From positions 1 through 21,997 of the forward strand of contig DATFWQ010000117.1 of assembly GCA_035259145.1 (NCBI GenBank): 21,997 nt of DNA, given 5' to 3'. A program made the translations under genes and the position numbers. Below, in pieces: positions 1 to 6,925 of the stretch. The notes beneath the pieces are model-generated. The model did no database searches and was not told the origin of the DNA. It was given only the letters and a program-made list of their open reading frames with translations. This stretch comes from CF-161 sp035259145 (GTDB taxonomy: Bacteria; Chloroflexota; Dormibacteria; Dormibacterales; Dormibacteraceae). Position 1 is the first letter of the stretch. Each line of letters starts with the position of its first letter.

Positions 1-107
1 CGTGCCTTTGGTCGACATGGACTCCCTCCTAGAGATGCGGCCGGAAACCCGGCCGAGGCATCTGGTGTCCAGGTGGTCTGAATGCGCCCGGGCCGCCGAC
101 TCGGGGT

Positions 108-135
108 CCCCGCGAAACCCGTGGGTTTCGTGGGG
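108..135. repeat. Palindromic intergenic element, copy A
   Basis: Arms CCCCGCGAAACCC (108-120) and GGGTTTCGTGGGG (123-135) pair over 13 positions with one G-T wobble. The element is preceded by GGGGT and followed by TGGGG. The same outer frame recurs at 195, 361 and 2269 with different inner stem sequence. Confidence 0.85.
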
Positions 136-194
136 TGGGGAACACCGGAGCACGCGCATTAGCAATGCGTACGCGAGGAGCGCAGACCCGGGGT

Positions 195-221
195 CCCCGC
201 GAAATCCAAGATTTCGTGGGG
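195..221. repeat. Palindromic intergenic element, copy B
   Basis: Arms CCCCGCGAAATC (195-206) and GATTTCGTGGGG (210-221) pair over 12 positions with one G-T wobble and a CAA loop. It is preceded by GGGGT and followed by TGGGA. It has the same outer frame as copy A but a different inner stem. Confidence 0.85.
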
Positions 222-241
222 TGGGAGATGGCCCGGGGAAA

Positions 242-364
242 GGGGCCCCCACGCAGTGGGGATGCAACGGGCCGCATCCGGGGCCCCCACGCAGTGGGGA
301 TGCAACGGGCCGCATCCGGGGCCCCCACGCAGTGGGGATGCAACGGGCCGCATCCGGGGCCCCC
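242..364. repeat. Tandem repeat, 3 exact copies of a 38-bp unit plus a partial fourth
   Basis: Exact copies start at 242, 280 and 318. A fourth begins at 356 and diverges after about 11 bases into a palindromic element (361-384). Each unit contains two back-to-back hairpins: CCCCAC-GCA-GTGGGG, and GGATGC...GCATCC around an 8-base loop. The copies have no variable spacers, so this is not a CRISPR array. The identity of the copies suggests recent amplification or ongoing slippage. Confidence 0.95.
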
Positions 365-384
365 ACGAAGCCTGCTTCGTGGGG
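361..384. repeat. Palindromic intergenic element, copy C
   Basis: CCCCACGAAGC (361-371) pairs perfectly with GCTTCGTGGGG (374-384), giving 11 bp, followed by TGG. It terminates the 38-bp tandem array. The inner stem is the same as in copy D at 2269, nearly 2 kb away. Confidence 0.85.
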
Positions 385-427
385 TGGATAGGCGCCAGAG
401 GTCCGGTCGGGCTTTCCAGCCGCACCT

Positions 428-1270
428 CTAGGAGACGGGTACTACCGACGCCTCTGAAGCGGGCATGCCGCAGAACTGCTCGTAGTCGATCAAGCCTGTC
501 ACTGTCGGATTGTCACCGCACAGGGGGCAAGCGGCGTTCCGGCGCAGGTTGAGCTTCCGGAAGTCCATGTCGATGCCCTCGAAGACCAGCAACTTGCCGA
601 CCAGCCCCTGCCCGACGCCGAGCACGTGCTTGATCGTCTCGAACGCCATCATCGAGCCGAGGATGCCGGGCAGCACTCCGAAGACGCCGGCCTCAGCACA
701 GCTCGGCACGGCCCCCGGTGGCGGCGGATTGGGAAAGAGACAGCGGTAGCAGCCAGTGCCTCTGGCGGCCTCGAAGACCGTCACCTGACCTTCGAAGCGA
801 TAGATCGCGCCGGACACCAGTGGCTTGGCAAGGAAGAAGGAGGCGTCGTTGGCGAGGTAGCGGGTGGGAAAGTTGTCAGTGCCGTCGACCACTACGTCGT
901 AGGGCCGGAAGACGTCCAGCGCGTTCTCCGAGTTGATGTGGATGCGATGCTCGATCACCTCGACGTCAGGATTCATCGAGCGGAGGGTCTCGGCTGCGGA
1001 CTCGACCTTGGGCCGGCCCAGGTCCTCCGTGCCGTGGAGGATCTGCCGCTGCAAGTTGCTGGCGTCTACCACGTCGAAGTCCAGGATGCCGATCCGGCCG
1101 ATGCCGGCGGCCGCCAGGTACATTGCGGCGGGCGAGCCGAGACCCCCGGCACCCAGGAGCAGCACGCTCGTGTTGAGGAGTTTGCGCTGGCCTGCGCCCC
1201 CGACTTCGGGCAGGATCAGGTGGCGGGCGTAGCGCTGGACCTGCTGCGGCGTGAATCCGTTCGAAGTCAT
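428..1270 (-). CDS. MoeB/ThiF/HesA-family adenylyltransferase
   Basis: 280-aa E1-like enzyme. Known family role: it adenylates the C-terminal Gly-Gly of a ubiquitin-like sulfur carrier (MoaD, ThiS or CysO type) for cofactor or cysteine biosynthesis. Visible signatures are the nucleotide-binding loop GAGGLG at 40-45, acidic DFD at 64-66, SNLQRQ at 71-76 with the ATP-contacting Arg, DGTDN at 129-133, and a four-Cys zinc site (CYRC at 174-177, CPLC at 248-251). Cys191 in SCAEAGV lies where MoeB/ThiF have their conserved Cys. The C-terminal rhodanese domain of longer homologues (about 390 aa) is absent. The ATG at 1270 fits the family start; upstream ribosome binding is weak. No sulfur-carrier gene is adjacent, so MoeB versus ThiF cannot be decided. 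It is divergent from the 1344 gene across 73 bases. Confidence 0.93.
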   Translation of the reverse strand: MTSNGFTPQQVQRYARHLILPEVGGAGQRKLLNTSVLLLGAGGLGSPAAMYLAAAGIGRIGILDFDVVDASNLQRQILHGTEDLGRPKVESAAETLRSMNPDVEVIEHRIHINSENALDVFRPYDVVVDGTDNFPTRYLANDASFFLAKPLVSGAIYRFEGQVTVFEAARGTGCYRCLFPNPPPPGAVPSCAEAGVFGVLPGILGSMMAFETIKHVLGVGQGLVGKLLVFEGIDMDFRKLNLRRNAACPLCGDNPTVTGLIDYEQFCGMPASEASVVPVS

Positions 1271-1343
1271 GTCTGCCCGATAGTACCGAGCGGTCCGCAG
1301 CGCTATTCCTGGGGCCCGGACGCCTCACTGACGCCTTCCTACA

Positions 1344-2243
1344 ATGGCGCCAGAAATGGAACCGGAATACCTCGACGAGGAGCAGGTCATCGCCCTCTAC
1401 AACAAGGTGAGGACGGGCCGACGGAGCTGGCCGGCCGGCATCTGGAGCTCTCCGGCGGCGCTCCAGTATGCGGTCACGATCTTCGACTACTGGATCCATA
1501 ACGTCATGGGCTGGAAGGGCTGGCCGGAGGCGCGAACCCGGGTCAACCCGGCGCTGCTCGAGGAGCACCGGCTCGCCGACATCGTCGAGAGCGTGTTCGT
1601 GCCCGAGTTCGGCGACGACTGGCTCGACTTCGAGGTCGTCCTCAACGAGTCGATGCGCCTGTCGGACGACGAGAGCTGGGCACCGGACGTGACCGATCGC
1701 CAGGAGCGGGTTGAAGCTGCGTTCGAGCACGCCTTCGAGCAGATCATCGGCTCGCCCAAGAGTCAGCCTCGTCTGCTTCCAAGCTACCACCGGTTTCGCA
1801 ACCACCTGATGCGGATGTGGGGCGCCTTCCAGGAGGCTCAGGCCGAGCACGACAAGGCAGAGCGTGAGGCCGCCGAGCGTTTCTGGACTGGCCTGCGCAT
1901 GATCAGGGCGACGCGCGCGCAGACCGCAGAGCAGTGGTCGATCGTCAACGACGAAGACGAGCGCCTGGGCGAGGTGTCGATGGTCTGGGGTGACCCTCAC
2001 CCCTACTGTTTGATCGTGCTCGACGAGCAGCTGGCGGGCGACCGGGGCACCTGGGAGCAGGTGATCTGGAAGCTGGAGCAGGAGGTCCTGGTGGAGGAGC
2101 CTGGAGTCGTCAGCTACTCGGTCTGGCAGAAAGGCTTTGTGGGGGAGTTCTATCGCTGCGCGGACTGTGGCGAGCTGCACAGCCAGTTCGACGAGGACCC
2201 CGCGGACGAGCTGCGACTGGACCTCAACAGCGACGACGACTGA
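1344..2243 (+). CDS. Unknown acidic protein with a C-terminal CxxC
   Basis: 299 aa; I do not recognise the family. It is rich in Glu, Asp and Trp, and no signal peptide or membrane segment is visible. A helical, probably coiled stretch lies near residues 160-190 (GAFQEAQAEHDKAEREAAER). The C-terminus carries YRCADCGELHSQF followed by an acidic tail ending in LNSDDD; the single CxxC could bind metal only with further ligands or by dimerising. The codon use and sustained reading frame are gene-like, and this strand's translation is far less repetitive than the overlapping alternatives. Two starts are possible, ATG 1344 or ATG 1356, neither with a clear ribosome-binding site. It is divergent from the MoeB-like gene and may share its promoter region. 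A functional link is unproven. Confidence 0.8.
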   Translation: MAPEMEPEYLDEEQVIALYNKVRTGRRSWPAGIWSSPAALQYAVTIFDYWIHNVMGWKGWPEARTRVNPALLEEHRLADIVESVFVPEFGDDWLDFEVVLNESMRLSDDESWAPDVTDRQERVEAAFEHAFEQIIGSPKSQPRLLPSYHRFRNHLMRMWGAFQEAQAEHDKAEREAAERFWTGLRMIRATRAQTAEQWSIVNDEDERLGEVSMVWGDPHPYCLIVLDEQLAGDRGTWEQVIWKLEQEVLVEEPGVVSYSVWQKGFVGEFYRCADCGELHSQFDEDPADELRLDLNSDDD

Positions 2244-2414
2244 CCGCCCTCTCCCCCGCGACCGAGGTCCCCGCGAAGCCTGCTTCGCGGGGTGGGAAGT
2301 CGGGGGAGTACCCGGCGCAGCCGGGGGAGGGGGGCCCCGCGAAGTCGGGCCGCGAAGTCGGGGGAGTACCCCGGCGCAGCCGGGGGAGGGGGCCCCCCAC
2401 CGTGGCCGAACGGG
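2244..2414. repeat. Hairpin-repeat patch between convergent genes
   Basis: This lies between the stop codons of the 1344 gene (+) and the GH15 gene (-). It contains palindromic element copy D (2269-2292: CCCCGCGAAGC / GCTTCGCGGGG, 11 bp perfect). Two direct repeats of about 38 bases follow (2296-2333 and 2354-2392, differing by one C), each holding the hairpin CCCGGC-GCA-GCCGGG. The position suggests bidirectional gene-end hairpins or REP-like elements. No T-run follows, so a classical intrinsic terminator is not supported. Confidence 0.85.
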
Positions 2415-4691
2415 TCAATCGCCAGACGCCGCGACGGCCGTCAGCTTGTAGTTGCCGCCCTCCCATCGCCCGTCGGCATAGCTGACCGTCCACTCGACCG
2501 CCCCGCCGGGCGGCACGTCCTCGGTGGCGAGGTCGGCCACCCAGTAGCCGAGGCCCGTGTCGCGCGTCTGCTCCACTCGCGAGCTGGCCCAGGCGTCGAC
2601 CGTCCAGACGATTGCGCCCTGCCGCTTGAGCTGAATTCTCAGCGGACGACCGCACGGAAAGCTGTGGAATCGGTGATTGTGATGCCACACCAGCGCTGGT
2701 CGCTCCGGAGCTTTGTCCCGATAGCGGCGCATGACGGGCTCGATCCTGTCGGGCAGACTGGAGCGAGCAAAAGCCGCAACCAGGCGCAGATATTCAGCGT
2801 GCGCCCAACCAAACGGTGCGGCACCGCCGTTGGCCCGTCCGGGGGCCAGGCCCCGTTCTGGAAGGTCGCCACCATCCCAGACCTGCTCGGAGAGCAGCAG
2901 CTCCGGACCTGCACACGCCTCCATGCTGCGGAGGTAGTCGACGACCTGAGCACCGGCGGCCAGCGCATAGTGAGCCCGCTCGCCGGTCAGCAGCGGCCAG
3001 GCGTGGCCCTTACCTGACTCATCACCGCTGCCGGGAGCGCCGTCTGCCGCCTCGCCGTACGTGTCGCCGCTGAATCGCTGCCAGCCAGGGCCGTCCGGCA
3101 GGGAGACGCGCAGGTCGCTGTCGGCCCGGGACAGGGTACTGAGCACGCGTGGGTCGTTGTGCCGGCGGAGCCCCCTGCGCACCAGCTCCAGGACCTCCAG
3201 GCCGATGGCGTCAGCCGTCTGGGCGCCACCCTCCAGATTTGAAGCCAGCCGCACATAGCGGTGCTCGGACTCCAGAAAGGTCCATCGCTCCAGCGAGTCC
3301 TGCCAATAGTCGGCGACGACACGTAAGTGCTCCGCGGCGGCGGCCTCGTGCGCGTCGTCAGCGAACTCGGCGGTTGCCAGCAGCGCCGCCACTGCGGCCG
3401 CCAGGCTGGAGGGTGAGGCACCCGGGCGGCCGTCCAGCCAGCGGTCTGCGCCGGTCGCGGGGCCCAGGTTCAAAAGGCCGGCCGCGGCCTGACGGAGCAA
3501 GCGAGGATAGGGGTCGCGGTTCAACGCACCGGCAACGCCCAGCCGCCAGGCCAGCAGAATTGGCAGCGCGATCTGACCCAGGTCGTATCCGCCCTCTTCG
3601 GCGACGCCTGTGACCCCGTACCGCAGAGGCCAGGAGCCGTCGTCACGCTGGGTGGTCTCGAGGTAGGCGAGGGCGCGCAGCGCAGGCTCCGCATCGCCCG
3701 CGTCCAGCAGCGCAGTGGCGATGTGACAGAGGTCGCGATTGCAGACGACGTTCGCGCGCCGCATGGCGTCGCTCCAGGGCGCCGTCGGGCCGCTGACGAA
3801 TGCGCCTGGTCGTCGCTTGTCCTCGAGACAGCGCAGCACGGTGATCGACGAGAGCACCAGCGCCCCACCGTCTCCTGCCACCTTGACCAGGTTGCGGTCG
3901 GGACTGGGTTGCGCTCGCCAGGCGCGGCCCAGACTGTCGCGGACCGCCGTGGCGCCGCGTGACAGGGCTGAGATGGCCGCGTCTTCGGCTGCGGCCAGGC
4001 TGCCGCCAAAGCCGATGACGAGCTGGAACGGGCCACCCGGCAAGGCCAGCTCCGCGCCCAGTGCGGGGTAGCCTCGGGGGGCGGAGCTGTACTCGGCGGT
4101 AAGCCGGCCATCGTTCTCGTTCAGGTCGAGCAGGAGATCGGAGCTGTTCAGGTAGCCGGCGCTGCAGCGATTAAAGGGGCCTATCAGCATCATCCAGGCC
4201 CTTCCCTGCCGTGCGGCCAGCCCCGGCGGCTCACGATCGAGGACCTGGCCATCTCCCAGATCGTGAGGCACTGCCTGAAGGTAGAGCCGGACGTCGGGAA
4301 GCTCGGGCCGGAAGTTCCCGGCCACGATCAGCGCATCGCCCTCCGGGTCCACTATGAACTCGGTGGTCAGGGCATACTCCGGGTGCCTGGCCTCAACTGT
4401 GAAGCACGGGATGCCGGGCTCCAGCCACCGCACCTCATGGCTGGAGTCGCCATCGTCGAACGGGGGCGTGCCTGGGGCCGCGGCGATGAACCGGAGGCTG
4501 TGGAGGATCGGGCGGTCGATTGAGGGATAGAAGACCTCGCTGAGGTTGCCGTCCGCTATGGTGAACCAGACGTGGCTGTGGGGCCCGGGAGCTGCACCGA
4601 GGGCCTGCTTGCGTCCGGGGCCCCAACCAGGGGCAATGCCGGGCCCGCCTGGCGCTCGCTGGATGACGGTCAGCAGCTCTCTGGTGGCGAT
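2415..4691 (-). CDS. GH15 glucoamylase/glucodextranase-like protein, unusual start and active site
   Basis: Bacterial GH15 architecture: an N-terminal beta domain, an alpha/alpha barrel and a C-terminal beta domain. The first canonical start (GTG 4433) would delete conserved family sequence. The frame is open upstream to 4754 and encodes RAPGGPGIAPGW, HVWFTIADGNLSEVFYPS and IDRP, but contains no ATG, GTG or TTG. ATC at 4691-4689 follows GGAAGGAG by 7 bases, so I place the start there (758 aa). Barrel motifs include NRDLCHIATALL, TQRDDGSWPL, PGWQRF and WPLLTGERAHY. The general-base region SEQVWD is kept (Glu516 counting from GTG 4433), but the usual LDE(V/I)ALP general-acid motif reads LGQIALP, with Gln287. 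No signal peptide is visible. It may be a non-hydrolytic or altered-specificity member. The family call is firm; activity and start are not. Confidence 0.85.
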   Translation of the reverse strand: MATRELLTVIQRAPGGPGIAPGWGPGRKQALGAAPGPHSHVWFTIADGNLSEVFYPSIDRPILHSLRFIAAAPGTPPFDDGDSSHEVRWLEPGIPCFTVEARHPEYALTTEFIVDPEGDALIVAGNFRPELPDVRLYLQAVPHDLGDGQVLDREPPGLAARQGRAWMMLIGPFNRCSAGYLNSSDLLLDLNENDGRLTAEYSSAPRGYPALGAELALPGGPFQLVIGFGGSLAAAEDAAISALSRGATAVRDSLGRAWRAQPSPDRNLVKVAGDGGALVLSSITVLRCLEDKRRPGAFVSGPTAPWSDAMRRANVVCNRDLCHIATALLDAGDAEPALRALAYLETTQRDDGSWPLRYGVTGVAEEGGYDLGQIALPILLAWRLGVAGALNRDPYPRLLRQAAAGLLNLGPATGADRWLDGRPGASPSSLAAAVAALLATAEFADDAHEAAAAEHLRVVADYWQDSLERWTFLESEHRYVRLASNLEGGAQTADAIGLEVLELVRRGLRRHNDPRVLSTLSRADSDLRVSLPDGPGWQRFSGDTYGEAADGAPGSGDESGKGHAWPLLTGERAHYALAAGAQVVDYLRSMEACAGPELLLSEQVWDGGDLPERGLAPGRANGGAAPFGWAHAEYLRLVAAFARSSLPDRIEPVMRRYRDKAPERPALVWHHNHRFHSFPCGRPLRIQLKRQGAIVWTVDAWASSRVEQTRDTGLGYWVADLATEDVPPGGAVEWTVSYADGRWEGGNYKLTAVAASGD

Positions 4692-4816
4692 CCTCTTGCT
4701 CCTTCCGATGACCGCATCGTAAATCGAGAAGTTTGGAAGCCCCGGGTCGACCAGTCAAGCGACTCCCCGGTAAACTGAGGCGACTCGCACGGGCCCGTTG
4801 GAGCCTCGGGATCACG

Positions 4817-4899
4817 GGGAGGTGGCTCGGAGCTCGCAGGTTCCCGCGAGCTGAGTGGCTATCGGTGAACCCACCTCCCTGGTTCCATCTTGCCGGCGA
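4817..4899 (+). pseudogene. Decayed tRNA-Ser-like copy within a structured segment
   Basis: Three blocks match the intact tRNA-Ser downstream in order and orientation: GCTGAGTGG (4850-4858), GGTGAACC (4864-4871) and CCTCCC-n-GGTTC (4874-4885). The gap between the first two blocks is 5 bases, against 33 in the real tRNA, so the anticodon arm is missing. The segment also folds on paper into an outer 9-bp stem (GGGAGGTGG 4817-4825 with CCACCTCCC 4871-4879) enclosing AGCTCGC/GCGAGCT (4831-4837, 4846-4852). It could be a tRNA relic or an unrecognised structured RNA. On the minus strand it lies upstream of the GH15 gene. Confidence 0.45.
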
Positions 4900-4942
4900 G
4901 CCGCGCCGGCGGCTTGACGGCCAAAGTTCATACCGACGACGC

Positions 4943-5035
4943 GGAAGGGTGGCTGAGTGGTCGAAAGCGCCCGCCTGCTAAGCGGGTAGGTGGGGTGAAC
5001 CTGCCTCCCGGGTTCGAATCCCGGCCCTTCCGCCA
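4943..5035 (+). tRNA. tRNA-Ser(GCT)
   Basis: Type II tRNA with acceptor arms GGAAGGG (4943-4949) and CCCTTCC (5025-5031), discriminator G5032 and encoded CCA 5033-5035. The D-arm segment is GGCTGAGTGG. The anticodon stem CCCGC/GCGGG encloses loop CTGCTAA with anticodon GCT at 4977-4979. A long variable arm (about 4987-5006) is typical of serine tRNAs, and the T-arm contains GGTTCGAATCC. It reads AGC/AGT serine codons. Confidence 0.97.
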
Positions 5036-5054
5036 GCTCGGCTGCGGATACCCA

Positions 5055-5070
5055 CCACGCTTGCTCGTGG
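5055..5070. terminator. Short hairpin downstream of tRNA-Ser, possible degenerate palindromic element
   Basis: CCACG (5055-5059) pairs with CGTGG (5066-5070) around CTTGCT and is followed by GGTG, resembling the ends of the palindromes at 361 and 2269. It lies 20 bases after the tRNA CCA. It may help end the tRNA transcript or mark the 3' end of the minus-strand ankyrin gene. There is no T-run. Confidence 0.35.
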
Positions 5071-5099
5071 GGTGCCTCGCCAACCGCCAGGCTGAGGCG

Positions 5100-6650
5100 T
5101 CACTTTTCCGGCTCGCCACCGACGCCATGGGCACGCAGGAGCTGCGCCACCTCCAGGCTGGGCGGCTTGAGGTCATCGGGAGAAAGCGTGAGACCTTCGC
5201 ACGAAGCGCCAGCCTCTATCAGAGTTCTCACGGTAGCGACCCAGTTCGGCCTGGGATTGTGTCTGGGCCGCTCACCGCTGCCGATGGTGGCCCAGACCAG
5301 CGGGCTGCTGTCCCAGTGGGTGTCCCGGGCCTCGATGTCAGCGCCCCGATCCAGGAGCAGCCGGACGGTCTCGACACTGCCGGCGTAGGCGGCGGCGTGC
5401 AGGGCAGTAGCCCCGTCATAGCCACCGCGGGCCCCGATTCGAAAACCCATGTCGAGCATCAACTCCACGGCCGCCGTGCGACCGACCTCGGCGGCCTGAA
5501 TGATGGCCGCGCCCTGCTCCGTCTCGGTCAGCCGGTGGAGAAGGCCGGGGTGGTCCGCCGCCAGCCGCCTGGCCTCGGCCGGGTTGGCGCGGAGGCAGGC
5601 GGAGAGGAAGCGGTCGATGTCAGTGGCGTCGTCCCTGGCGCCGGCCCGGCGGAGCAGCGCGGCCAGGTCGGCCTTGCCCTGCCCGACGGCGAGCCGGTAC
5701 GCCGAGCGGCCATCCGGCCCGGCCGCGTCCGGGTCTGCCCCATGGGTCAGGAGCAGCTCCACAAGCTCGGTGGAGCAGGCCGACCTGACGGCTGCATACG
5801 CGGCAGGACACGGGGGATCCTCGACGTACCGGCGGGGGTCGGCGCCGGCCTCCAGGAGGAGCCGGCACCCCTCGGTGTCGCCGATGCTGATAGGGGCGCC
5901 GAGGGCCGTCTGGACGGTGCCGGCCACGTTCGGCGTGTGGTCGAGCAGCAGCCGCAAACAGCGGTGAGCGTTCCTGGCGAACCCGGCCAGGTACAGGTCG
6001 TCGTCATCGGGAACGGCACCGCGCTCCAGGAGCAGCCGGATGACGGGCTCGTTGCCGGTACCGGCGCTCGCAGTGGCGGTCGCACAGCCCAGCGACGTCC
6101 GGCCGCCGCGGGCCCGGGCTTCGAGGCTGGCGCCTGCATCCAGCAACAACCGGGCCACAGCCAGCAGCCCCTCCGCCCGGGCCGGGTCCAGATGATGCCA
6201 GCGGGAGCCACAGACCGCGTGCAGCGGCGTCCAGCCGGACCGGTCATCGGGCCGGGTCGCCACCGCGGGGTCACGCTCGATCTCCTCGCGAACGCGGTCG
6301 GCGTCGCCGAGCACCACCGCGGTGGCGAAGCTGTAAGCGGCGATCTCCGGGGTGGCGGCGAGCAGTCGGGCGGCGCGGCCGGTCCAGTCGCGGACACTGG
6401 CAACCAGGAAGACCTCCACCTTCTGGGCGAGGTCCAAGGTGCGCGCGTCCACCTCCGCCTTGAGTCGGGACCAGCTGGAGAACCCGTAGTCGCGCGACAC
6501 CACGAGCTGTGCCGCGGCCAGGGTCAGCCGATGGGACACCGCCTCGATCCGTCGGGTCGCAGAAGCGTCACCCGCGCGGGCGTCGCGCAGCAGGTCCCTG
6601 GCCTGGTGGCGCAGTTGGTCCAGGTTGGGGCGAGCCGGAAGATCTGGCAT
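5100..6650 (-). CDS. Ankyrin-repeat protein
   Basis: 516 aa. ATG 6650 is chosen because AGGAGA lies 5 bases upstream and the protein then begins MPDLPARPNLDQLRHQARDL, the N-terminal helical signature of a family of cytosolic bacterial ankyrin proteins; a longer in-frame start at 6776 adds only low-complexity sequence. A conserved linker (LTLAAAQLVVSRDYGFSSW) precedes about nine ankyrin repeats, for example SGWTPLHAVCG, VIRLLLERGAVPD, LVELLLTHGADPDA and ATALHAAAYAGSVETVRLLL. Ankyrin repeats bind proteins; partner and pathway are unknown. No signal peptide or catalytic domain is visible. It follows the VOC-like gene on the same strand across 275 bases and is probably transcribed separately. Confidence 0.93.
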   Translation of the reverse strand: MPDLPARPNLDQLRHQARDLLRDARAGDASATRRIEAVSHRLTLAAAQLVVSRDYGFSSWSRLKAEVDARTLDLAQKVEVFLVASVRDWTGRAARLLAATPEIAAYSFATAVVLGDADRVREEIERDPAVATRPDDRSGWTPLHAVCGSRWHHLDPARAEGLLAVARLLLDAGASLEARARGGRTSLGCATATASAGTGNEPVIRLLLERGAVPDDDDLYLAGFARNAHRCLRLLLDHTPNVAGTVQTALGAPISIGDTEGCRLLLEAGADPRRYVEDPPCPAAYAAVRSACSTELVELLLTHGADPDAAGPDGRSAYRLAVGQGKADLAALLRRAGARDDATDIDRFLSACLRANPAEARRLAADHPGLLHRLTETEQGAAIIQAAEVGRTAAVELMLDMGFRIGARGGYDGATALHAAAYAGSVETVRLLLDRGADIEARDTHWDSSPLVWATIGSGERPRHNPRPNWVATVRTLIEAGASCEGLTLSPDDLKPPSLEVAQLLRAHGVGGEPEK

Positions 6651-6866
6651 GACGTCTCCTCTTGGTGGCCTGCGGTCCGCGTACCAGGCCCTCCACGGAG
6701 ATCGCCGATATCCCGTCAGTGACTCAGGGGTGGACTCCGTCCTTCCCGCGGACCCGGAGGCGCCCCGAGCGCCCACCGTAACGTTAAGGACCGAGGTCCC
6801 GCGCTGTCCAGAGGTCGGACCGGAGAGCTCACGAACCCGCGGGAGGGGCCCCCGTACTGGCGACCG

Positions 6867-6883
6867 GGGCGGCCAAGCCGCCC
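6867..6883. terminator. Hairpin downstream of the VOC-like gene
   Basis: GGGCGGC-CAA-GCCGCCC is a perfect 7-bp stem with a 3-base loop, 42 bases past the stop of the minus-strand VOC-like gene. It lacks a T-tract. It shares the GC-stem/trinucleotide-loop form seen at several other gene ends here. Confidence 0.4.
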
Positions 6884-6925
6884 ACCTCCGCTTGCTCGAG
6901 CGTCGCCCTCAAACTGGAGCTCCGA

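Larger units (their letters stand above)
1..427. other. Gene-free, repeat-rich intergenic block
   Basis: I see no convincing gene here. Several frames stay open, but their translations are low-complexity Gly/Pro/Arg-rich strings produced by the repeats. The block holds three members of a CCCC(G/A)CGAA...TTCGTGGGG palindrome family (108-135, 195-221, 361-384), one 38-bp tandem array (242-355) and a small hairpin CGCATT-AGC-AATGCG near 165-179. It lies downstream of the 3' end of the minus-strand MoeB-like gene, so it is probably a gene-end/spacer region. Confidence 0.75.

Noticed and set aside
242..364. CRISPR array
   Set aside because: The units are contiguous and identical over the whole 38 bp with no variable spacers, and no cas gene is near.
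626..1501. Long plus-strand reading frame opposite the MoeB-like gene
   Set aside because: Its translation has no family features, whereas the minus strand carries intact E1-family motifs.
966..2180. 404-codon minus-strand frame across the MoeB start and the 1344 gene
   Set aside because: It overlaps two better-supported genes and shows only GC-driven composition; it is an antisense shadow.
4817..4879. Known riboswitch or T-box for the GH15 gene
   Set aside because: I looked for T-box GGTGG-type antiterminator, FMN, cobalamin, SAM and c-di-GMP core motifs on both strands and found none convincing.
4914..4942. Promoter for tRNA-Ser
   Set aside because: TTGACG is present at about 4914 but no -10-like hexamer lies at a workable spacing.
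4890..6722. 610-codon plus-strand frame over the tRNA and ankyrin gene
   Set aside because: It runs through the tRNA-Ser and is a Gly/Pro/Arg-rich antisense shadow of clear ankyrin repeats.
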